64,000 bases of DNA. Source: Fictibacillus barbaricus (GTDB lineage Bacteria; Bacillota; Bacilli; Bacillales; Fictibacillaceae). The stretch's first letter is position 1. Every line of letters begins with the position of its first letter. The notes under the pieces are model-generated. The model saw only the letters and a list, made by a program, of their open reading frames with translations, was not told the DNA's origin and ran no database searches. The position numbers were made by a program, and so were the translations under genes. Location: contig NZ_BMCE01000002.1 of assembly GCF_014635025.1 (NCBI RefSeq), positions 1,054,001-1,118,000 of the forward strand, read 5' to 3'. This document shows, piece after piece, positions 1 through 8,255 of the stretch.

Positions 1-1200
1 ATCTTTATCACCTTTAAACAAGAAATGTGATTCTTTGTCGGATTTTAATAATTCAGGTATTTCTTCTGGAGTTGATAGTAATTCAACATCTTTCTGATAT
101 AATACTTCTTCAATATTAGGATAAATATAAATATCTTTTAGTTTTAAATTAGGAACCCGCGGATGTGAAATTGGTATCCCAATATCATATAAAAACTCCT
201 CAAATTCAGGTTTAATATTTAATAGTGTTGGCTCATTAAATTTTGCAGATAACTCTTTAGTAAATGGTTTCCAAATTGTTGCATCCTCTTCTTTATATAA
301 AGTTGAATCCCATGTATGCTTTTTACAACAAAATTCCAAACTCTCAAGATCTATTTGAATTGAATTAAAACCACTTACTTCTGGGCTACCATGTTCTTGG
401 AGGGCAGAACCTTCTATAAAATTAATTGCTCTGGTAGTCCAATCTGTAAGTGTTACATTTGTAAAAGAATGTTCATGCCCGGATAAAATAAAATCTGAAT
501 GTTTTTGTAATAAGTTTTCCATGTCCCTTTTATTATTAGGGTTTAACCAATGAGTAGGATGATGTAATAATGAAACATTAATATCGCCAGAATAAGAAGA
601 AATTAAATCCTCAACAAAACTTACTGGATAAAACATATTCCCTGGCCGTTCTTTTTTTGTAGAAATCCATGAAGTGTTAAATAAATTAAAAATAATACTC
701 TTACCCTTAATATTCAACTCTACTTTATCAAAAAGATCATTAGATCCTATTAACTTACAACTTGTCCATTCGTTATGAAACAAATCCTTAAAACTCAAAA
801 AATGCTCTTGTGTTCTTATCCCTTTAATAAACTTAGAATTATTACAAAGTGCTGGTTTTGATATAATTGAATTAATTAATTGATCCCTTAAATCCATTTC
901 TTCATTATCACTAAAATCACAATCGTGATTTCCAGGAATGAAAAGAAACTCACATGGTATATCATTCAATTCTTCTTCAAAGATGTTTTTTAATGAATCA
1001 AAAAAAGGAAGTGCTATATTTGAATATTCATTATCAATCCCAAAATTTGCAATATCGCCAGATATACAGAAAACAATGTGATCTGAACCACGTCCCTTAG
1101 CTATAAGAGCACTAAAGAGTTTATTTTGTTTTTTTATTAAAGTATTTTCATATATAGTAGAAAAATGTATATCAGTTAAGTGAAACAATGTAAGAATCAA
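1..1200 (-). CDS. Calcineurin-like metallophosphoesterase, N-terminal part, probably fused to a P-loop NTPase (3' end outside window)
   Basis: I translated the minus strand from a TTG at 1200, preceded by GGGAGGAAG with good spacing; it stays open for 400 codons to the window edge. Metallophosphoesterase motifs appear in order: LTDIH near residue 8, SGDI near 47, PGNHDCDF near 89, HHPTHW near 209 and SGHEH near 240. After about residue 340 comes a linker (HPRVPNLKLKDIYIYPNIEE) and then SHFLFKGDK, where a Walker A loop would be expected. From memory, this linker style occurs in large bacterial proteins joining a phosphoesterase to a STAND/NACHT-like NTPase, some of them predicted defence genes. 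The fusion is inference because the window ends there. It shares strand and AT-rich composition with the McrBC-like pair. Confidence 0.75.
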   Translation of the reverse strand, partial: MILTLFHLTDIHFSTIYENTLIKKQNKLFSALIAKGRGSDHIVFCISGDIANFGIDNEYSNIALPFFDSLKNIFEEELNDIPCEFLFIPGNHDCDFSDNEEMDLRDQLINSIISKPALCNNSKFIKGIRTQEHFLSFKDLFHNEWTSCKLIGSNDLFDKVELNIKGKSIIFNLFNTSWISTKKERPGNMFYPVSFVEDLISSYSGDINVSLLHHPTHWLNPNNKRDMENLLQKHSDFILSGHEHSFTNVTLTDWTTRAINFIEGSALQEHGSPEVSGFNSIQIDLESLEFCCKKHTWDSTLYKEEDATIWKPFTKELSAKFNEPTLLNIKPEFEEFLYDIGIPISHPRVPNLKLKDIYIYPNIEEVLYQKDVELLSTPEEIPELLKSDKESHFLFKGDKD

Positions 1201-1588
1201 TTGACTTCCTCCCAATAGTATTGTTAACAAAATTATACAATAAGAAAGCTATCATTGGTATATAATGTAATTTGTTTCTTTCAGTTTTTCTATATTTACT
1301 TATTCTATAACTAGTATAAAGTGAAAAAATTAACAGTGCCATAATAGTCTACTTTATTGAACCTCTTTACTACATTTGTAAACATAAATTATCTAGAAAT
1401 GAATACAGTTTTCAGAATTGACGAGCAGCTTGTGAAATATTCTCACTTTCAAGCAATTATCTTCTCTCACTAGAACTCATAGTAGCTTTCATAACCAAAT
1501 GTTTCATGCAGTATAAAAAATAGAATAAGAGATTCAACAAAAAAAGCACCTGCAAGTGGTACTTTCTTTTAAGTATTAGGAAATAGTA
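1201..1588. other. Intergenic AT-rich stretch
   Basis: No convincing ORF on either strand. Only a weak hairpin around 1545-1565, with a T-run on the minus strand, could end the McrBC-like transcript. The phosphoesterase promoter presumably lies here, but I cannot point to clear -35/-10 boxes. Confidence 0.4.
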
Positions 1589-3583
1589 TTACAACTGTTT
1601 ACACCCGTATAAATCTAGTTTTAGTACATTCCCATTATAGTCTTTGTGACAAACAGGGCAGTGGACGTCCCAGTTGTTTTCGACCTGATTGTTATAATTA
1701 CCAAACGCATATTTCATAAGAGCAAAATTATGATTTATGTTCTGATGCTCCCTTTTATATCTGCAAGTATTTGACACCCACACTTCATAATCATTTGGAC
1801 ATTTATATGTTTGTTTATATACCTTATCTTCACAATGAGCTTTCTCACCGCAACTTGGGCATATGGTCTTTTGCAAGCCAAAAAAATGAAGAATTCTCTT
1901 AATATATGTTTGAATATTTTCCAGATTCCCTGGCAAAGCAAAAAAGTGACTTAAATGATATAAACTATTTGAATCGACATTCCAATTCGTTGCATTGTTA
2001 TCAATATGGACTAAAGTTGCACTCTTCATGATGATTGAAGTGTTTTGAATTTTTCTTAAATATCGTTTACCGGAATGGTTGATATCTTTTTCAAGTTGGC
2101 GACTTAAGAGTTCCGAATATGGTTTATATTTAGCATCTAACACATGTCCCTGCCATTTTGTATTCTTATGATGTCTGTATAAAAATAAATAATCAGGCAT
2201 TATCATTTTGGAATCTTCCAAATGAATGGATTTTTCATAGTATAAGACAAATTCACCACGGGTCTTATCAAAAGGAAAGCGGTAGAACCATCCACTAATT
2301 TTTTTATCTTTTTTATATTTTTCTACCAGAGAATATCTGACTCCTGAACAATCAATCTTGATTTTTTTCAGATGATGAATAAGCTGCAATAATATCCAAA
2401 TTTCATATAAACGAGGAGAGCTCATTACCGCTTCAAGGAATGCACGTTCTTCTGAATCCATTTTAGGAACCATATTTTCAAATTTTTCATAAAGTTCATA
2501 GACCGCTCCATAGGATGGGTCTTGAGAAAAAAGATGTGTTAATTCTGGCATTACTGGATCTACCATATACAAATTTTCACTTAAAATCATCCGTAACATT
2601 GAGTCACAGTGTTCCCATTTTTTCTGTCGTTCCTTTAACCAATTGATATCCCTCTCAAGCGATGTACACCTTTTTTCAATAAAAACCTTCATTAAACCGT
2701 TGATTACATTTAATGTTTCATATCGCTTGTTTAATTCAAATTCAAGTTGTTTCAACGCTGAATTTTCGATAACCATTGACTGCTTAACTTGTTCAACGAA
2801 TGCTTCAATCATGTATCGAATCATTTGATGTTCTTCAAGATTCAATTCTTTTATGCTTGTTTGTATCAATATTTTTTCACGGAAAGGAAACATTGCAGCT
2901 TCTAAGATGGAATGGCTGTCCCATTTTGAAATTTTAGATCTTGTCATTTTTTCTTTCGATTTTACCAATTTCTCTGAAGGATTTTTACATATTACTAACG
3001 CCCAGTCCTTAAATTCTTCAAGGATTAAAACAAGTTCTTCTAATCGGAAAAGAGGGATCTGCAACTCTTTTAAGTAGCTGCCTTCTTCAGGTTCAGCTGT
3101 AAGACCCTCAAACAAACTTTTCACTTCGGCCTGCATTGTCCTGTATTGGGCATATGAAAAAGTTCGTGGTATAACCACTACTCTTTTTTCATTAAGAGTT
3201 TTGCCTTCATCGCTAACAGCTGAAACTTTCCACTCTCCACAAGCATTCATGCCAAAACAGGATTCAGATCGCTCCAAAAACCCTTCTTCATACCATCCTC
3301 TTGAAGCTTCGTACCACATTCCCAAATGGATCTTTGATTCAACAAGGTACTTCTTTACATTACCGTTTGAAATAAAAACATGAGCTGCTTCTGGAGCATA
3401 TACTCCGATTCTTAAGGTTTTATTATTTACCTTGCTGTATTCATTCATCAGATAATATTGCTCTATTTTTATTAATGGATCATAAACTTCTAAATCCATT
3501 TCTTCATACAGAAAACTTGAAGTACTATGTTCAGGTACAGATTCTCTAATATATATTTGATATAAGTTCATCATTATCACCAA
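1589..3583 (-). CDS. McrC-like DUF2357 / PD-(D/E)XK nuclease with C-terminal zinc-binding cysteines
   Basis: This is a predicted DNA-cleaving partner of the AAA+ protein encoded directly upstream, as McrC is for McrB. The roughly 660-residue protein has the all-alpha and beta arrangement of DUF2357/PDDEXK_7 proteins. The nuclease core reads GHVLDAKYKPYSE near residue 480, matching the D-x(n)-(D/E)xK active site, with an upstream acidic and aromatic stretch. The C-terminus carries CPSC near 574, a further Cys, and CPVC near 643, suggesting a zinc ribbon. The gene overlaps the upstream stop: TTG at 3583, GTG at 3580 and ATG at 3574 are all possible starts, and the GTGA overlap suggests translational coupling. 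No strong ribosome site helps choose. The family call is from memory of domain patterns. Confidence 0.7.
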   Translation of the reverse strand: MVIMMNLYQIYIRESVPEHSTSSFLYEEMDLEVYDPLIKIEQYYLMNEYSKVNNKTLRIGVYAPEAAHVFISNGNVKKYLVESKIHLGMWYEASRGWYEEGFLERSESCFGMNACGEWKVSAVSDEGKTLNEKRVVVIPRTFSYAQYRTMQAEVKSLFEGLTAEPEEGSYLKELQIPLFRLEELVLILEEFKDWALVICKNPSEKLVKSKEKMTRSKISKWDSHSILEAAMFPFREKILIQTSIKELNLEEHQMIRYMIEAFVEQVKQSMVIENSALKQLEFELNKRYETLNVINGLMKVFIEKRCTSLERDINWLKERQKKWEHCDSMLRMILSENLYMVDPVMPELTHLFSQDPSYGAVYELYEKFENMVPKMDSEERAFLEAVMSSPRLYEIWILLQLIHHLKKIKIDCSGVRYSLVEKYKKDKKISGWFYRFPFDKTRGEFVLYYEKSIHLEDSKMIMPDYLFLYRHHKNTKWQGHVLDAKYKPYSELLSRQLEKDINHSGKRYLRKIQNTSIIMKSATLVHIDNNATNWNVDSNSLYHLSHFFALPGNLENIQTYIKRILHFFGLQKTICPSCGEKAHCEDKVYKQTYKCPNDYEVWVSNTCRYKREHQNINHNFALMKYAFGNYNNQVENNWDVHCPVCHKDYNGNVLKLDLYGCKQL

Positions 3584-5457
3584 AATTGAACCGTACGAGG
3601 ACTCTTGTGCATCAACTCAAACTTTTGGGACGCCTTTGGATAAATCAAAATTTTTCCAGAAAAATCTTCTAAAATCTTTATTTCATTTTCATCTCTTCTT
3701 GATACAGCTATTCGCGGCAATAGTTTTGTACAAAGTAGTTGATCAATATGAGTAGGTTCTATGTTTGATACTCTAGTCAGATATTGTACCAATTGCTTAT
3801 ATCCGCGGCTGTTTAATCGTGCGTTAGGTATAGAATCAATCTCAGAATTCAGTTTCATAATTTGATTTGCATACTCCACAACGTCTTCAGTCGACTGAAC
3901 TTGTTTTGTAAACTGTTCAACAGTAACATTTATATAACCAGTTTGAAGATTTTTTAATAATACCTCCTCGATCTCTCTACTATTCTCTGGATGATTTAAT
4001 TCAATTACGAGGCTGCGGTCTATTACTTTGGGACTTAAAGGTTTTACTGTATGATCCATGTTTAATGTTCCGACAAAACGAACATTTTTTGGTATTTGAA
4101 ACAGGTGTGGATAACGGGTAACCAGTTCTGCAGCGTTCTCGTATTTTTCTCTTTTTTCAATGCTGATATCTTCACTAAGGTCAGTATTTTCAATCAAACG
4201 ACATGCATCTAAGAAATATCGTTTACTATAAAGTCTGATTGAGGGATTTTCCTGTTCCCTTGCACTCAGGAACTCTGAAAAATAATACTCAACATGTGCT
4301 AAGTTCATCTCGTCTAAACATATAAAATATAGGTTTTCACTATCTTCTTGTGCTTCAGACAAAGCTTCTAAAAATGGTGAAGCAACAAAACGCTTTTCTA
4401 AGGGATTAAAATACCCAAGTAAATCCTGTGTATCAGTCCAGCTGGATTGAACAGGAATAATTTTTGATTTTGCTCCTTTTAAGGTGTTTGCAACAGCCGT
4501 TACCAAACTAGATTTCCCTGTTCCTGAAGGGCCACTTAAAACTACAAGAATATTAGCCTGTAGTCCTCTCAAAAAGGATTCAATAATAGTAGGGTCATAA
4601 ATCAAATCATCATCTGAGTTATGATAGATAAGAGACTGCAATAGTTTTATTATCGTACCGTTATCCCATTCATGTTCTTCTGGTACAATATTGTTTTTTA
4701 ATTCATATTCTGTTTCTAATCGAATCATTTCTTTAGTTCGTTCCAATATTTTTATCCATCTTTTCTCATTTGCTTCTAATACTTGTAATCTTTCCTCATA
4801 TGCTTTTTCACGTTTTCCCAATGAGAGCCTTTTTTTGGTTATTTCTTTTTCGCTCGTCACAAGGGATGTCCATGTCGATTCGGATGCCAGAAGTAACTTT
4901 TCCGCAATTACTTTTTCAACATCTGTTCCAAAAATGTCCTGAGCTGCTTCGACGAGTTGATTTCCACCAAAATTTTTAAGTAAATCAGTAAATGATAGCT
5001 CAATTTCTTTGTAAGAGTTTAAATCAAACGTGATCAGATCAGCCAAATGTTTATCATCATAAGCTGCTCTAAAAGAAGCGAAAAAAAGTATCCCTCTCTT
5101 TAATTCTTCACTAAATCGATTCGATTGGATAACCGATGATACATACCATAGTTTTGAAGCATCTATAGGATGGGAACAGGTTGTATAACCTGTTTTAGAA
5201 GGTTGCATAACAACTGCATTGACCTTAAGTCTTTCAATTTTATTCTTATCATTAAATGTTTCAAAAGACTCAACTCTGAATACTATCGTCGATCCAAAAA
5301 CTTCGTTTTTTAACCGTTTTTCAAAGCGGTTAAGACTTGGTTTGGTAAATGATTGTTCTAAGTTTTCCTTTATTAATAAGCTTATGTCTTCAACAGCTTT
5401 TGTCTCAAGCCATTTTTCAAGTGTGGTAATATTGGATTCGATTTCAGTAGTGTTCAT
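3577..5457 (-). CDS. McrB-like AAA+ NTPase of a type IV-like restriction system
   Basis: The 626-residue protein has an N-terminal region without recognised motifs, a helical charged stretch near residues 215-260, then a MoxR/McrB-type AAA+ domain: Walker A GPSGTGKSSLV near 308, Walker B-like ICLDEMNLAHVEYYFSEF near 380, and VGTLNMDHTVKPLSPKVIDR near 465, the place of the GTP-specificity and sensor motif in McrB relatives. In such systems the ring translocates on DNA and drives the nuclease partner. The N-terminal half probably recognises the target (modified DNA in classic McrBC), but nothing here reveals which. The start is ATG 5457, with no good Shine-Dalgarno. A six-codon leader ORF with a strong one lies just upstream. 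Confidence 0.8.
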   Translation of the reverse strand: MNTTEIESNITTLEKWLETKAVEDISLLIKENLEQSFTKPSLNRFEKRLKNEVFGSTIVFRVESFETFNDKNKIERLKVNAVVMQPSKTGYTTCSHPIDASKLWYVSSVIQSNRFSEELKRGILFFASFRAAYDDKHLADLITFDLNSYKEIELSFTDLLKNFGGNQLVEAAQDIFGTDVEKVIAEKLLLASESTWTSLVTSEKEITKKRLSLGKREKAYEERLQVLEANEKRWIKILERTKEMIRLETEYELKNNIVPEEHEWDNGTIIKLLQSLIYHNSDDDLIYDPTIIESFLRGLQANILVVLSGPSGTGKSSLVTAVANTLKGAKSKIIPVQSSWTDTQDLLGYFNPLEKRFVASPFLEALSEAQEDSENLYFICLDEMNLAHVEYYFSEFLSAREQENPSIRLYSKRYFLDACRLIENTDLSEDISIEKREKYENAAELVTRYPHLFQIPKNVRFVGTLNMDHTVKPLSPKVIDRSLVIELNHPENSREIEEVLLKNLQTGYINVTVEQFTKQVQSTEDVVEYANQIMKLNSEIDSIPNARLNSRGYKQLVQYLTRVSNIEPTHIDQLLCTKLLPRIAVSRRDENEIKILEDFSGKILIYPKASQKFELMHKSPRTVQFW

Positions 5458-5466
5458 AGTTGTATT

Positions 5467-5498
5467 AATATGGCTTACTTAATTATATTAGCCATATT
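5467..5498 (-). promoter_or_regulatory. Leader mini-ORF within a 9-bp inverted repeat before the mcrB-like gene
   Basis: AATATGGCT (5467-5475) and AGCCATATT (5490-5498) form a perfect inverted repeat. On the minus strand the strong ribosome site GAGAGGAGAAAT precedes an ATG at 5495, which opens a six-codon ORF (MANIIK) ending at 5475, 17 bases before the mcrB-like ATG, itself lacking a clear ribosome site. This could couple or limit translation of the AAA+ protein. The function is inference. Confidence 0.35.
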
Positions 5499-5743
5499 TC
5501 TCCTCTCTTTTTGTCTATAAATTATACTTTCTTTTACGTTAAAACAATTTTTGCTACAGTGAGTGTTTCAATCACAACTACTCTCTTTTAAAACTGTGTC
5601 AACATTGATGTTTGGGATAATTTTTATTCGTCATAATAATTATCGACTTATTTAATTTAGTTTTGAATAATATGAAATAAGGACTAAATAATAATATTCT
5701 TGGTATTCGTTTACTCTACGATGGTTTTTAGTTTTTTGGCATG

Positions 5744-5800
5744 GCACTGATGATTCGCAACATCAGTGCTACTTTAAATGCTTTTCTCTCCATTTAAAGT
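5744..5800. repeat. Two adjacent perfect inverted repeats
   Basis: GCACTGATG (5744-5752) pairs with CATCAGTGC (5761-5769). One base later ACTTTAAATG (5771-5780) pairs with CATTTAAAGT (5791-5800). Loops are 8 and 10 bases. They lie between the mcrB-like gene and the small-gene remnants. Neither is followed by a clear T-run, so they are not ordinary terminators. They may belong to a small RNA or to the edge of a lost element. Confidence 0.5.
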
Positions 5801-5833
5801 GGTCCTACAAAAATTATTAATCTATTAAAAAAG

Positions 5834-5867
5834 TAAAAACACCAATTATGGATATTCCAATTGGTGT
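5834..5867 (-). terminator. Rho-independent terminator
   Basis: ACACCAATT (5839-5847) pairs with AATTGGTGT (5859-5867). Read on the minus strand, the hairpin is followed by a T-rich tail, which suits transcripts ending the remnant gene at 5881. Confidence 0.6.
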
Positions 5868-5880
5868 CTAAAAATTATTC

Positions 5881-6068
5881 TTATGCATAAAATTGCGTTA
5901 CTCTCGCCATTCTATCAGGATAATCTCTGTACATTTTATACAAGTCATTATAGGACATTAATTCAAAATATTTCTTAGCTGCTATCTCAAAACATTGTGA
6001 TGTAACTCCCCTAAGTATCCAACACAGACACGTAAAGTAAGTAAATTTACTTTATCTTGAAATCGCAT
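5881..6068 (-). pseudogene. Broken small gene; first part resembles a BrxE-like N-terminus
   Basis: ATG 6068, preceded by AAAGGAA, opens a 28-codon ORF beginning MRFQDKVNLLTLRVCVGYLG and stopping at 5982. A second frame over the same stretch runs on to TAA 5881 and encodes AAKKYFELMSYNDLYK and ARVTQFYA. The first reads like the start of BREX proteins of the BrxE type (from memory, low certainty). The second looks like the C-terminal end of a different small protein without its own start. This suggests a deletion or frameshift remnant in a decaying defence island. Confidence 0.35.
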
Positions 6069-6186
6069 AAATATCATTTCCTTTATATTTACAAATTTTG
6101 GTTTTTGTTTTTAATAAAACTAGTTTTAACCACCATGAAAAAATACCACTTCTACTTAAATTTCTACGTTTGTACGTTAGTATTTA

Positions 6187-6420
6187 TTATAATTTTAATA
6201 TATTTACTACTACTTCTAATCGCCTTTTACCACATTGCTGTTCTATAACCTTAGTAAACCTACTACCCTTTCTTAACTTGTATAGATTGTTTTCATACAT
6301 ATTTTTTACTCCAACAATCAATTCTTGCTCTTCGATTTCTTCTTTCCAATATGCATCAACCAATTGATTTAATGCAGTAGCTAACTCCCTCTGAGTACGA
6401 TAAAAAAGCTTTACCTTCAC
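6187..6420 (-). CDS. Small conserved protein, TIGR04540-like
   Basis: This 77-residue protein starts at GTG 6420 after GAGGTGA with good spacing. Its sequence (YRTQRELATALNQLVDAYW, then NNLYKLRKG and FTKVIEQQCGKRRLEVV) matches my memory of the TIGR04540 family of short Firmicute proteins of unknown function. It lacks membrane segments and a signal peptide, is rich in charged residues and is probably cytoplasmic. It lies in the AT-rich defence island upstream of the broken BrxE-like ORF. The family assignment is from memory; no biochemical role is known to me. Confidence 0.6.
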   Translation of the reverse strand: MKVKLFYRTQRELATALNQLVDAYWKEEIEEQELIVGVKNMYENNLYKLRKGSRFTKVIEQQCGKRRLEVVVNILKL

Positions 6421-6969
6421 AAGACGTCACCTCATATTAGGTCCTCTTACTTTATTTTTATTTTACTCTTACAAAAATGGAAAAACAACGGAAATAAAAG
6501 CTGGATAATTGAATATCACTTGGAATCCCAATTTAGTAGATGTTTAGGCTCTGGAAGAAGTGTGACTAGGTTGATAAAGTTCTCCATAATAATAAAGCTA
6601 AATTGCACATATTTAGATTTAATTGCAGTAAATCCGTTTTTCAGCTGTGGATATAGATAATATCAATCCAACCCTTTCATACGATGTAATAACTAGCCTT
6701 ATAAGTAGAGAAGAACGCCTATTACCCTGGTCAATTCTTCTTCTCTGGATAACAAACTTACTTAGACTGAACAATCCAAAACAATATTTCATCAATTTTC
6801 TATAAAAACTTAGAAAAAAAGTATAACGTTGATAAAAAAACATATAGGTACACTTGACTAATTAATTTTAAATGGGATTTTTCTGTTCGTAAATGTGTAC
6901 TTTAACGAACTTGTTTTACTAAGGAAATTAAAAAACACGCTTATTTGCGTGTTTTCATCAAAGATAAAA
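6421..6969. other. Intergenic region with a possible gene remnant
   Basis: The plus-strand frame 6632-6805 encodes 57 residues (including NPTLSYDVITSLISREERLL) bounded by stops with no ATG, GTG or TTG start. It looks protein-like and may be a decayed gene, but I do not recognise it. The rest shows no ORF I trust. Confidence 0.3.
6932..6955. terminator. Bidirectional terminator-like hairpin
   Basis: AAAACACGC (6932-6940) pairs with GCGTGTTTT (6947-6955) around a 6-base loop, with A and T tracts at the stem ends. It is placed to end the small minus-strand gene at 6970. Confidence 0.6.
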
Positions 6970-7164
6970 CTACCTTTTTCTCTGAGGTAATTTAATTATC
7001 CTATTTAAGGATGGAATATTCTGTTTTTCTTTGATTTCATTACTTTGATCTTCAGCAAGTAAACAATTATCACAAATCGGTAACAAAGACATCTCTTTTA
7101 AAATTATCCAATCGGTATAATGAATTTGAATACTACATTTTATACACCTTTTGTTATTGATAAT
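6970..7164 (-). CDS. Small putative zinc-ribbon protein without a standard start codon
   Basis: The minus-strand frame ending at TAG 6970 encodes RCIKCSIQIHYTDW near its start and PICDNCLLAED later: two CxxC pairs about 25 residues apart, as in a zinc ribbon, then a basic C-terminus. An in-frame stop lies just upstream, and between it and the first cysteine there is no ATG, GTG or TTG. An AGGTG five bases before an ATC (7161) could mark a non-standard start, or the 5' end may be lost. The function is unknown. Confidence 0.35.
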   Translation of the reverse strand: MINNKRCIKCSIQIHYTDWIILKEMSLLPICDNCLLAEDQSNEIKEKQNIPSLNRIIKLPQRKR

Positions 7165-7424
7165 ATCACCTACTGCTATTTATTTAGTTTTCTTTCAAAA
7201 TGTACATGTAGCCTGTATTTAGTTATTTCAGAGGTCCATTGATAAATATACTCATTTGCAAAACCCTGTACACACATAACATTTCTAATCAAATATTTAT
7301 CATTGATCAAAGTCATAATTAAGTTTTAATTGAAGGATCAGAGCTTTCTCCTCTTTATTTATGTATAGTTTAAAGTATACCAATAAATGTTTACCAAAAA
7401 AAGTAATGTCTAGATTCTAATTAC

Positions 7425-7450
7425 AAAAAAAAGAGACCTAAAAAAAGGTC
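7425..7450 (-). terminator. Terminator of the acyl-CoA operon
   Basis: GACCT (7435-7439) pairs with AGGTC (7446-7450). On the minus strand the short stem is followed by a run of T, 10 bases after the stop of the last operon gene. Confidence 0.65.
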
Positions 7451-7460
7451 ATTTAATTTA

Positions 7461-8237
7461 TTATTTACCTATAAATTGTGCATCTCTTTTCTCTAAAAAA
7501 GCTGTAGTACCCTCAATCTTATCCTGTGTACTAAAGAGGATAGCTTGTAATGATTTTTCAAGTGCCAGTCCTGCATTTAAATCTGATGTTACACTTTCAT
7601 TAAGTGCAATCTTAGCCAGCATTAATGCTATAGGAGGTTTTTTTGTCAGATTAAGTGCAAATTCTCTAACCCTGTCTTTTAGTTTTTCTTTTGGTACAAC
7701 TTCATTTATTAAACCGTATTCATAGGCTTTCTGTGCATCAATAATATTTCCTGTTAAAATTAATTCTTTTGCTCTTGGAAGTCCGATCAACTTTGTTAAC
7801 TGCTGCGTTCCTCCTCCTGCTGGCAAAATACCAAGAGTTATTTCAGGCTGACCAAATTTGGCATGCTCACTGGCAATCCTAAAATCACAAACAGTCGCCA
7901 GCTCGCATCCTCCGCCTAATGCATAGCCATTAATTGCAGCTATCACTGGTTTTTTCGATTGATAAACACATAAAAGGACATCTTGTACAGCTGATCCATA
8001 GATATCAAGTGGCTGCCGTTCTCTTAACCATTCGATATCAGCTCCTGAAACGAAGGATTGATCTCCTGCTCCTGTTATGACTATCACTCTTACTTCATTT
8101 AGCTGATTAAAATAGTTAACTGCATCACGAAGTTCAATCCAGCTTTCAGAATTCATTGCATTTCTTTTCTCGGGGCGATTAACCTTAATCGTGCCCACAT
8201 AATCCTCCACGTTTAACAGCAAATATTCAAAGTTCAT
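7461..8237 (-). CDS. Enoyl-CoA hydratase/isomerase family protein
   Basis: A 258-residue crotonase-fold enzyme, normal length for enoyl-CoA hydratases that add water to 2-enoyl-CoA. The oxyanion-hole segment SGADIEWL lies near residue 63, NGYALGGGCELATVCDF near 105-120 includes one catalytic Glu, and PEITLGILPAGGGTQ near 130-145 holds the second. The start at ATG 8237 has GAAGGAG upstream. It is the last gene of a tight six-gene operon, 18 bases after the dehydrogenase, so it probably supplies the hydration step before 3-hydroxyacyl-CoA oxidation. The substrate cannot be read from sequence. Confidence 0.88.
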   Translation of the reverse strand: MNFEYLLLNVEDYVGTIKVNRPEKRNAMNSESWIELRDAVNYFNQLNEVRVIVITGAGDQSFVSGADIEWLRERQPLDIYGSAVQDVLLCVYQSKKPVIAAINGYALGGGCELATVCDFRIASEHAKFGQPEITLGILPAGGGTQQLTKLIGLPRAKELILTGNIIDAQKAYEYGLINEVVPKEKLKDRVREFALNLTKKPPIALMLAKIALNESVTSDLNAGLALEKSLQAILFSTQDKIEGTTAFLEKRDAQFIGK

Positions 8238-8255
8238 AGACGTTCTCCTTCACAT

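Noticed and set aside
6619-6843. 74-codon minus-strand ORF
   Set aside because: Low-complexity translation without a ribosome site. The plus-strand frame at 6632-6805 looks more protein-like, though it too lacks a start.
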